From NCBI GenBank assembly GCA_020048595.1, contig JAIFMH010000017.1:1-5579 (forward strand): a DNA stretch of 5,579 nt, given 5' to 3'. Below the pieces are notes generated by a model. That model was given only the letters and a program-made list of their open reading frames with translations. It did no database searches and had not been told where the DNA came from. Positions 1 to 5,579 of the stretch are shown piece after piece. The DNA is from Bacteroidota bacterium (GTDB lineage Bacteria; Bacteroidota; Bacteroidia; Bacteroidales; UBA4417). Position numbers and translations under genes: made by a program. Position 1 is the stretch's first letter. Each line of letters begins with the position of its first letter.

Positions 1-1
1 C

Positions 2-1543
2 GATATGATGGCCGAAAACAGACTTAATGCCCTTACTTTGTGGGGACTGCATCCATTCCCATATATGATAAGAGCCAAAAACTTCCCCAAGGCGACCCCA
101 TTTTCCGATGCTGAGTTGGCAGAGTGGAAAACATTCTGGACTGCGCTGTTTAGAATGGCAAAAGAAAGAGGCATTGAAACGTACATGATTAACTGGAATA
201 TTATTGTTTCTGAAAGCTTTGTAAAAAACTACGGAGAAGGCAATTCCGGGCTTTGGGCCGATGGTAAAACCTCACCGCAAATTGAGCAATACACACGCGA
301 ATCGGTTACCCAGGTAATAAATGAATACCCGGACCTGACCGGACTTGGTATTACCCTGGGTGAAGCAATGCAAAAATGGAATGGAGAACAGATGACCGAC
401 TGGGTTGATAAAACTATCTTTGAAGGGATAAAAGCGGCCGATCGTAAAATAAAGTTCATCTACCGCGCAGCACTTTCCGGTAACCATCAACCCCATCGCG
501 ATTTAATTGACAGCTCAGGTATCGATACACCGGAAAATCCCATTATTGTTGAGCTCAAGTTTAACTGGTCCCATGCACACTCCACCACTACCCTGATAAA
601 AGCTCACGGTGGCGGCACAGGTAGCCAGTATTGGGAAAATCCTGCCCCAACGCACCATAAAATGGCATGGATGATTCGAAACGAGGATTTCTTCAGGTTA
701 CGCTGGGGAGAACCGGATTTCATCAGAGAACACATTAAAGTAAACGGAAAAGATTATGTTGGAGGCTATTTCATTGGTTCTGAATGTTTAATCCCTGCCA
801 AGGACATTTACCATAAACCAAATCACCCTCATGTAAACTGGAATTATGAATTTGAAAAACAATGGTTATATTACCAGCAATGGGGCCGGTTGTTGTATGA
901 TCCGACCACCAGTGACGCTGTTTTTGCCAATGCATTCGACCAGCGATTTTCGGGAAATACCGGCAGCAAAATGGTTGAAGCTTATAAATTATCAACCCGT
1001 ACCACCCAGCGTATTGCCCAATTTTTTGATTTCACATGGGACCACTCCTTTTATACTGAAGGATTTATTGGCAAGAAACGCACTTTTATTAAGCTCGATG
1101 AAGTGATAAATTCCAACCCTATTGAACCAAATTTTGTGAGTATTAAAGAGTATGGTGATGGCAGTCTTGACTTTGGATCAAAGGTAACCCCTCTGCAACT
1201 GGCCTCTGCTCTTGAATCAGACAACCATCAGGCCCTGAATATTGTAAACAGCATTTCAACATCAGACGAAACCTTAAAATGCGAAATAGAAGATGTTAAA
1301 GCATGGGCTTATCTGGGACTCTATTTTGCGAAAAAACTACAAGCCGGGGTAGCCTTAAATCAAAATAAAAAGGCAGATGCGGTTACTTTTATTACCGAGG
1401 CGCAACAGTATTGGCGTAATTTAGTCACGGTGACCCTTGAGCACATTCAGCCCAGTCATTTGGCAATAACTGATGATTATTTCCATTGGGAAAATTTTCA
1501 GGATGAAGTAAATGCAGAGGTTGAATGGGTAAAGAATCAGTAA
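2..1543 (+). CDS. TIM-barrel glycoside hydrolase-like protein, 5'-truncated (possibly GH67/alpha-glucuronidase-like)
   Basis: The reading frame is already open at base 2 and contains Met-Met at 5-10, but the protein begins inside what looks like a barrel strand (MMAENRLNALTLWGLHPF), so the true start lies upstream; 513 residues are visible. Numbering from the first of those Met, alternating strand and helix segments fit a (beta/alpha)8 barrel: NALTLWG (8-14), helix 34-55, ETYMINWNI (58-66), LTGLGITLGE (111-120), IKFIYRAAL (149-157), PIIVELKF (179-186) and YVGGYFIGSE (251-260). Glu120 and Glu260, both at strand ends, are the best acid/base and nucleophile candidates. An aromatic stretch, WLYYQQWGRLLYDPT (287-301), and a helical C-terminal region (about 395-480) follow. 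The overall look recalls GH67 alpha-glucuronidases and related uronic-acid-processing barrels, but I cannot fix the family from reading alone. There is no T9SS sorting domain at the C-terminus, so it may be periplasmic or lipid-anchored; the N-terminal signal is out of view. The next gene starts 43 bp downstream on the same strand, suggesting co-transcription. Confidence 0.75.
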   Translation, partial: DMMAENRLNALTLWGLHPFPYMIRAKNFPKATPFSDAELAEWKTFWTALFRMAKERGIETYMINWNIIVSESFVKNYGEGNSGLWADGKTSPQIEQYTRESVTQVINEYPDLTGLGITLGEAMQKWNGEQMTDWVDKTIFEGIKAADRKIKFIYRAALSGNHQPHRDLIDSSGIDTPENPIIVELKFNWSHAHSTTTLIKAHGGGTGSQYWENPAPTHHKMAWMIRNEDFFRLRWGEPDFIREHIKVNGKDYVGGYFIGSECLIPAKDIYHKPNHPHVNWNYEFEKQWLYYQQWGRLLYDPTTSDAVFANAFDQRFSGNTGSKMVEAYKLSTRTTQRIAQFFDFTWDHSFYTEGFIGKKRTFIKLDEVINSNPIEPNFVSIKEYGDGSLDFGSKVTPLQLASALESDNHQALNIVNSISTSDETLKCEIEDVKAWAYLGLYFAKKLQAGVALNQNKKADAVTFITEAQQYWRNLVTVTLEHIQPSHLAITDDYFHWENFQDEVNAEVEWVKNQ

Positions 1544-1586
1544 GAAAAAAAAATAATAAAAACATTTAAATAGTATAACCTCCAAT

Positions 1587-1658
1587 ATGAGTAATACAAA
1601 ATCTACACTAGGTTTGCTTTTTAGCTTAATTTTTCTTGGCGCGTATACTTTAACAGCA
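1587..1658 (+). other. Signal peptide of the modular protein
   Basis: The N-terminus has one Lys at position 5, a hydrophobic core at about residues 8-20 (LGLLFSLIFLGAY) and a small-residue end, LTA, before Gln25. Signal peptidase I cleavage between Ala24 and Gln25 is the natural prediction and is typical of exported Bacteroidota proteins. There is no lipobox cysteine, so it is not a lipoprotein. Confidence 0.85.
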
Positions 1659-4600
1659 CAAACAGTAACTGTTACCCCAAAGGAATATCCCAATGGTTTG
1701 AATAATCCATTTATGGGATTCAGGCAAGGAATCTTTAATGCCGAGTCGGGATTTGGAAAATGGAAAGTACCTGAATATAATACCATTTGGCGCCATTACA
1801 TACCCTGGTCACAAATCGAAAATAATGCAAGCGACGGGGTACAGAAAATTATTGATTATTGCAATAATTCCTGGAATGGTTGCGGTTCAGCAAATGCCAG
1901 AATTATTCCCCGGGTATACATTGACTGGGATGGCAATTCGGGTAACGAATACTGGCCTGCAGACATATTAGCCATTACGGGTTTAGCCGCCAACGATCCG
2001 GCTCTTTGGCGCACACAAATTGTTAAAGACAGGATTAAAAACCTTATTTCTAAATTAGGTGAGGCGTGGAATAATGATCCTCGTGTAGCCTGGGTACAGA
2101 CAGGTATCGTAGGTTACTGGGGCGAACAGGAAAACCCGGTTGGTGTCGATCAGGAAGGGTATGCCCAAATGATGGGAGATGCTTTCGCTGCTGCTTTTCC
2201 AAACAAACGGGTGGTTGTTCGTAATCAATCCGTTTGGGATGCAGTTGGTCATAATTTTGGTGTATATTGGGATTCGTATGGGCATCCGGGTCAGAGAAAT
2301 GGTGCCTGGAAAGATATTCAGAATACAAATGCAACAGGACGTTATAAATCACAGATTATTGAAGGTGAAGTTGCCTATGATTGGGGAGCAGATGTATTTG
2401 ATCCGATGTATGGTGGCGAACCCGAACTTACACTCAATAAAGCCCAATACACGAATAACATGATAGATGTGATCAGGGAGCTGCATTGCACTGGCCTGGG
2501 TTGGATAAGTAGCTATATGGATATTAATCCTGAGAATAGCAGTATAGTGAAGATTGATAGTATTAAAGCCAATGCATCCAGAATGCAGAATGAATTCGGG
2601 TATCGTTTTGTTTTAAACGAATTCTCCTGTTCATCCAATACAGAGCCAGATAGTAATCTGGTTTGTAGTTTTAAGGTAACGAATACAGCTTCAGCTCCTT
2701 TTTATTATAAATGGCCGGTAGCAGTGGTGATAATCGATGAGGCAACCCGACATATTAAAGAGAAAATCATTATCCCTGATATTGACATCACAAAATGGCT
2801 ACCCGGAGATACATACAATTATCAAAGCAGGACTTACGGAACTCCAGCTGTTACTCATCAGGTAAATGCTTCTGTAAAAATACCTTCGGGTTTGGCAAAA
2901 GGAAAATACCTTGTTGGCATATCCATCCTGGAACCTATATCGCAGTCTCCGGGTATCTTTTTTGCAGTAGAGAACTTTTTCAAAGAAAGTCAGACTCAGC
3001 CCCTGGCCCGTATTGGTATTGGTGAGAATGCCGACAATAATACACTTGATGGTGCTTTATTTGATGATCCGCAGAATGATGATGCCCGATACTATAGCAT
3101 TACACCAGGCCAAACATTTTCATTAACTACCAGTCCGGCTGTGAATGGGTCGATCAGTATTCCCAATGGACCCTTTCCTGCAAACAGCAACATCTATGTA
3201 ACCGCAATACCCGATTCTGGTTATGTTTTTAGTTCCTGGGGTGGCGACCTGACCGGTTCGCCCAATCCCGGAATACTTGCCATGGACGGTAACAAAAACA
3301 TTTCAGTTAACTTTAAACCTATCGGAAGTAAAACCGATTTGTTTACAAATGGGAATTTTTCAAGCGGTACCCTTCTCGGCTGGGGCTTTAATGCCATCTC
3401 TCCGTCGACTGCTGTTGGATTGGTTGATGAAGAAGAGTTTTCTGTTGATATATCCAATGATGATGGACAGGATTGGCATATCAGCCTGATGCAGTATAAA
3501 ATTTCTTTAATAAGAGGGATTCGGTACACTCTTAAATTTAAGGCACGGGCAGAAACCGACCGGACGATTAATACTAAAGTACAGTTAAACCAGGTCCCAT
3601 GGACTAGCATTCATGATAGTTCTGTATCTATTACAACAGCAATGAATTCCTACAGTGTTACATGGGTTCAGACCGAAACAAATTCAAATTTTAAGATAGG
3701 CTTTTTCATGGGCGCTAAGGGAAATAATAATGTATGGCTCGATGATGTTGAGTTGCTTGTTGAAGGTCCTGCTGCAGCCTATACCTTAACCTCAAGCACC
3801 TCCAACGGCAGTATAAGTATCAATCCCCCAGACAGTATTTATGATGCCGGTACTGTGGTTAGTCTAATTGCTATTCCCGATGCCGGTTATAGTTTTACAG
3901 GATGGAGTGGCGATTTATCTGGTGCCAATAATCCGGTTACATTACTTATGGATAGAAACATGAATGTAACAGCTAATTTCAAGCTGATTACCCACAATGT
4001 TACTGTTTTGGCAACCAACGGCTCAGTTACAATGGATCCGGCCGGAGGAGTCTATTTGCCAGGAACCGTGGTTAATTTAACAGCAACGCCAAAAGCAGGC
4101 TATATGTTCAACGGATGGAGTGGCGACCTTACCGGTTTAACTAATCCTGTAACCATTACAGTTATTAAAAACACTAGTATAACCGCAAACTTTAAGGTTT
4201 TTACATACTCCCTGACAACAAGTGCAACAAATGGTTCGGTTTCATTGAGCCCGACAGGTGGAGCATATAATGTGGGGACCCAGGTTACATTAACGGCTAT
4301 ACCCAATGCCGGCTATGTGTTCAGTCACTGGAGCGGCGACCTTACCGGGTCAGCTAATCCTGTGAAAATTACTATGGATACAATCAAGAACGTTACGGCC
4401 AACTTTACCCTGATTACTTATACCCTTAAAACAAGTGCTGCCAACGGTTCCATATTATTCAATCCTGATGGAGGAATCTATAATTCAGGCACTCAGGTCA
4501 CCCTTACGGCTATACCTGATTCGGGTTATATTTTCAACGTCTGGGGCGGCGATCTTTCCGGAGATCAAAATCCCGAAATGTTACTAATGTACCGAAATTT

Positions 4601-4946
4601 AAACATTACAGCCCTTTTCACACAGATAGTAACCAGTATCGATCCTTATGGCGCACTTCCGGAGCAAACTACGCTCGGGCAGAATTATCCGAATCCATTT
4701 CAAACAGGAACTACTATTCCCTATTCTATTTCTGTAGCTTCTCATGTTAGATTATCAATAATTAACTGCCTTGGACAGCATGTAGTAACCCTGGTGGATG
4801 AATTTCAAAATACCGGAAATTATATTGTGTTTTGGGATGCAAAAAACAGCGAGGGAAAACAGTTACAAAATGGGTTATACACTTATTTCATTGAAACGAA
4901 AAATAATATAATAAGAGGTAGTAAGTTAATAATTTGTAAATACTAA
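1587..4946 (+). CDS. Exported modular DUF4832-type putative glycosidase with InlB-type repeats, CBM4/9-like module and T9SS sorting domain
   Basis: This is a complete 1119-residue gene. ATG 1587 is the first start after an in-frame stop at 1557, and it is followed directly by a good signal peptide (residues 1-24). Residues about 31-340 match the pattern I know for DUF4832 glycosidase-like barrels: NPFMGF (40-45), a Trp/Glu strand IPWSQIE (72-78), GYWGEQ (176-181), FGVYWDSYG (224-232) and EGEVAYD (259-265). Glu180, Asp229 and Glu261 are the likely active-site residues. A beta-sandwich (about 341-465) with a KWLPGDTY loop follows. Then come one InlB-type repeat (510-579), a CBM4/9-like jelly roll (585-726), four 71-residue InlB-type repeats (731-1014) and a T9SS sorting domain (about 1030-1119). 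Known family logic predicts passage through Sec, then export across the outer membrane by T9SS and surface attachment or release; a glycan-degrading role is inferred. Cys92 and Cys99 could form a disulfide. It lies 43 bp after the upstream hydrolase gene with no visible terminator between, so it is probably co-transcribed. The catalytic activity of DUF4832 proteins is poorly defined, and the substrate is unknown. Confidence 0.9.
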   Translation: MSNTKSTLGLLFSLIFLGAYTLTAQTVTVTPKEYPNGLNNPFMGFRQGIFNAESGFGKWKVPEYNTIWRHYIPWSQIENNASDGVQKIIDYCNNSWNGCGSANARIIPRVYIDWDGNSGNEYWPADILAITGLAANDPALWRTQIVKDRIKNLISKLGEAWNNDPRVAWVQTGIVGYWGEQENPVGVDQEGYAQMMGDAFAAAFPNKRVVVRNQSVWDAVGHNFGVYWDSYGHPGQRNGAWKDIQNTNATGRYKSQIIEGEVAYDWGADVFDPMYGGEPELTLNKAQYTNNMIDVIRELHCTGLGWISSYMDINPENSSIVKIDSIKANASRMQNEFGYRFVLNEFSCSSNTEPDSNLVCSFKVTNTASAPFYYKWPVAVVIIDEATRHIKEKIIIPDIDITKWLPGDTYNYQSRTYGTPAVTHQVNASVKIPSGLAKGKYLVGISILEPISQSPGIFFAVENFFKESQTQPLARIGIGENADNNTLDGALFDDPQNDDARYYSITPGQTFSLTTSPAVNGSISIPNGPFPANSNIYVTAIPDSGYVFSSWGGDLTGSPNPGILAMDGNKNISVNFKPIGSKTDLFTNGNFSSGTLLGWGFNAISPSTAVGLVDEEEFSVDISNDDGQDWHISLMQYKISLIRGIRYTLKFKARAETDRTINTKVQLNQVPWTSIHDSSVSITTAMNSYSVTWVQTETNSNFKIGFFMGAKGNNNVWLDDVELLVEGPAAAYTLTSSTSNGSISINPPDSIYDAGTVVSLIAIPDAGYSFTGWSGDLSGANNPVTLLMDRNMNVTANFKLITHNVTVLATNGSVTMDPAGGVYLPGTVVNLTATPKAGYMFNGWSGDLTGLTNPVTITVIKNTSITANFKVFTYSLTTSATNGSVSLSPTGGAYNVGTQVTLTAIPNAGYVFSHWSGDLTGSANPVKITMDTIKNVTANFTLITYTLKTSAANGSILFNPDGGIYNSGTQVTLTAIPDSGYIFNVWGGDLSGDQNPEMLLMYRNLNITALFTQIVTSIDPYGALPEQTTLGQNYPNPFQTGTTIPYSISVASHVRLSIINCLGQHVVTLVDEFQNTGNYIVFWDAKNSEGKQLQNGLYTYFIETKNNIIRGSKLIICKY
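1677..2981 (+). other. DUF4832-like barrel plus C-terminal beta-sandwich (putative catalytic region)
   Basis: This covers residues about 31-465. The barrel part carries, in order, NPFMGF, a Trp-rich strand with a Glu (IPWSQIEN), RIIPRVYIDWDG (105-116), VAWVQTGIVGYWGEQ (168-182) near the middle, FGVYWDSYG and EGE. These are the landmark positions of DUF4832 proteins, which belong to the broad set of glycosidase-like TIM barrels. Glu180 in a GYWGE context resembles the acid/base glutamate at the end of strand 4 in clan GH-A enzymes, and Glu261 is the best nucleophile candidate. The sandwich part (341-465) has two cysteines, Cys348 and Cys360, and ends with an LAKGKYLVGISILEP strand. Family assignment is from motif memory, not from a search. 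Confidence 0.65.
3114..3323 (+). repeat. InlB-type (Flg_new-like) repeat 1, isolated copy
   Basis: Residues 510-579 form a 70-residue repeat with the signature NGSISI, YVTAIPDSGYVF, SWGGDLTG, NP and a final ISVNF strand. It is homologous to the four tandem copies further downstream but sits before the carbohydrate-binding module. Such beta-rich repeats (divergent InlB B-repeat type) usually act as spacer or stalk domains in surface proteins. Confidence 0.85.
3339..3764 (+). other. CBM4/9-like carbohydrate-binding module
   Basis: Residues 585-726 have the CBM4/9 layout: it opens with LFTNGNFSSG and GWGF, the middle has the strand IRYTLKFKARAETDRTI, then YSVTWVQTETNSNFKIGFFMG, and it closes with NNVWLDDVELLVEG. 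The opening N-G-N-F, the K-A-R-A strand and the terminal (V/I)-W-L-D-D-V are the hallmarks. Exposed aromatics such as Trp599, Trp630 and Trp672 could contact sugar. Ligand specificity cannot be told. It probably holds the attached barrel on its polysaccharide. Confidence 0.8.
3777..4628 (+). repeat. Four tandem 71-residue InlB-type repeats
   Basis: Residues 731-801, 802-872, 873-943 and 944-1014 are four copies of exactly 71 residues (213 bp) with no linkers. Each has NGS near the start, a Gly-Thr-(V/Q)-V strand, A(I/T)P..GY.F, W(S/G)GDL(S/T)G, NP and a closing TANF-like strand. The DNA of the copies is well diverged, including at synonymous sites in the shared WSGDL core, so this is an old protein-level array rather than a recent slippage product. 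The likely role is a rigid spacer between the binding/catalytic part and the T9SS anchor. Confidence 0.9.
4674..4943 (+). other. T9SS type A C-terminal sorting domain
   Basis: Residues about 1030-1119 carry the classic Por secretion pattern: LGQNYPNPF, then TTIPYSI, a VRLSIINCLGQHVVTLVD strand pair, GNYIVFWDAKNSEGKQL, NGLYTYFIET and a final KLIICKY. This domain directs proteins through the type IX secretion machinery found only in Bacteroidota and relatives, and it is normally cleaved when the cargo is attached or released. A cysteine (1117) in the final strand is slightly unusual. Confidence 0.95.
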
Positions 4947-5097
4947 GTTCATGCAAATACCAATGCACATGAGCTGGTTTTTCTCATCAGAAGCTATCGC
5001 AATAATATATTCAGAAAAGCTTGTTTTATTGTGGTTGACTCTTTTTTAAATTGATTGCAAACATAGAAAAATTAAAAAATCCCGAAAAGAACTTATT
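4947..5097. other. AT-rich intergenic spacer, no confident element
   Basis: These 151 bp hold no credible gene. An imperfect inverted repeat (arms 4996-5005 and 5026-5035, ten pairs including two G-U, 20-base loop) is followed by six T at 5042-5047, so a weak terminator is possible. No clear Bacteroidota promoter (TTTG, about 19-21 bp, TAnnTTTG) is present: CTTG at 5020 and TAAATTG at 5047 are only a poor match with spacing of 23. The last 40 bases before the next start are A-rich, which suits initiation without Shine-Dalgarno pairing. The longer gap may mark a separate transcription unit. Confidence 0.35.
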
Positions 5098-5579
5098 ATG
5101 AGATCAATATTTATTCGTTTTATATTAATACTAAGTCTGTTGCCTTATTGCGAATTTCTGACGGCACAAAAATTAATTACCTTCCCCGATATTCCGGGCC
5201 GGACTCCGTCCGATAAATATCAGTGTCGGGTAAGGATTCCCGGCTCTGATGATTGGAAATCTGCTTTTGTAATTCAAACAAAATGTAAGAACAATCCGGA
5301 TGAAAACAACCCGCCAACAGGCCCTGATAATGGTTATTTTAAGATGCTCGATGGTTGGAGTGCATCGTTTATAGCTTTTGAATTTGAGAATACTCCGGTA
5401 GAAGTTGAAATTTCGAAAGTGGGAGGAGCACCAATTACAAAAGCAATGGTAAGGCCTGTAGGTCATGCTTCAGCCGCGGAAATCAGAGATGGTAAAGCTT
5501 ATATTCTCTTTACCCGGCAGGCCAACGTTAATGTTGATATTGATGGCCAAATGGAAAGCAAATACACCGGAATGGACTA
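5098..5579 (+). CDS. Exported protein with N-terminal beta-sandwich, probable beta-helix polysaccharide hydrolase or lyase, 3'-truncated
   Basis: The frame opens at ATG 5098, the first start after an in-frame stop at 5047, and stays open to the window end (160 complete codons plus two bases). Residues 1-23 are a signal peptide with two Arg, a hydrophobic core (FIRFILILSLLP) and an LTA-Q cleavage site after Ala23; Cys18 is not in a proper lipobox. The mature part is beta-rich: YQCRVRIPG (41-49), a Trp-Ser-x-Ser-Phe strand (88-91), TPVEVEISKV (99-108), MVRPVGHASAAEIRDGKAY (117-135) and ANVNVDIDGQME (142-153). The order V-R-P, then a strand with D-G-K, then V-D-I-D-G is the layout I know from the N-terminal sandwich of GH28/GH49-like right-handed beta-helix proteins. 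The helix itself would lie beyond the window. The context beside two other glycan-active candidates supports a role in polysaccharide cleavage. The specific family cannot be decided. Confidence 0.7.
   Translation, partial: MRSIFIRFILILSLLPYCEFLTAQKLITFPDIPGRTPSDKYQCRVRIPGSDDWKSAFVIQTKCKNNPDENNPPTGPDNGYFKMLDGWSASFIAFEFENTPVEVEISKVGGAPITKAMVRPVGHASAAEIRDGKAYILFTRQANVNVDIDGQMESKYTGMD

Noticed and set aside
1421..1786. Minus-strand open frame of 121 codons spanning the gap between the first two genes
   Set aside because: It overlaps the end of the first gene and the signal-peptide region of the second; its hydrophobic stretch is the reverse of A/T-rich DNA, and it shows no recognisable domain.
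3221..3610. Minus-strand open frame of 129 codons
   Set aside because: It lies wholly opposite the repeat 1 and carbohydrate-binding module region of a well-supported gene, and its translation has no recognisable motif.
3777..4628. Recent tandem duplication or assembly artefact in the repeat array
   Set aside because: The copies differ at many positions in both DNA and protein, so they are old repeats and not a collapsed or duplicated assembly.
4969..4987. Short inverted repeat ATGAG/CTCAT with a 9-base T-containing loop just after the second gene
   Set aside because: A 5-bp AT-rich stem without a T-run following the second arm is too weak for a terminator.
5020..5053. Possible Bacteroidota promoter (CTTG then TAAATTG) before the third gene
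   Set aside because: The -7 element lacks one T of TAnnTTTG, and the 23-bp gap is longer than the usual 19-21.
5173..5466. Minus-strand open frame of 97 codons near the right edge
   Set aside because: It is antisense to the third gene, which has a signal peptide and a family-like beta-sandwich pattern.

Overview
The window looks like part of a polysaccharide-degradation gene cluster from a member of the Bacteroidota, probably an environmental (marine, sediment or gut-type) lineage. Three things point there. The central protein ends in a type IX secretion (T9SS, Por) C-terminal sorting domain. Two genes have signal peptides ending in LTA-Q. Translation starts lack a clear Shine-Dalgarno sequence and are preceded by A/T-rich leaders. 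All genes lie on the + strand and base composition is moderately AT-rich throughout.

Layout: (1) 2-1543 is the 3' part of a gene for a large TIM-barrel, glycoside-hydrolase-like protein whose 5' end is outside the window. (2) After 43 bp, 1587-4946 encodes a complete 1119-residue exported modular protein. Its order is signal peptide, DUF4832-type putative glycosidase barrel plus beta-sandwich, one InlB-type beta repeat, a CBM4/9-like carbohydrate-binding module, four further tandem 71-residue InlB-type repeats, and a T9SS sorting domain. (3) A 151-bp AT-rich spacer follows. (4) 5098-5579 is the 5' part of a third exported protein, whose N-terminal beta-sandwich resembles the module preceding right-handed beta-helix polysaccharide hydrolases or lyases. 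It runs off the window.

Inference: the three products would act together on a complex, perhaps uronic-acid-containing or algal polysaccharide, with the middle protein displayed at the cell surface or released by T9SS. The substrate cannot be read from this window, and no SusC/SusD pair, regulator or sulfatase is present in it. No RNA genes, insertion sequences, CRISPR arrays or phage features were seen. The most notable items are the modular architecture of the middle gene, with a carbohydrate-binding module splitting an InlB repeat array, and two catalytic-looking proteins of poorly characterised family.
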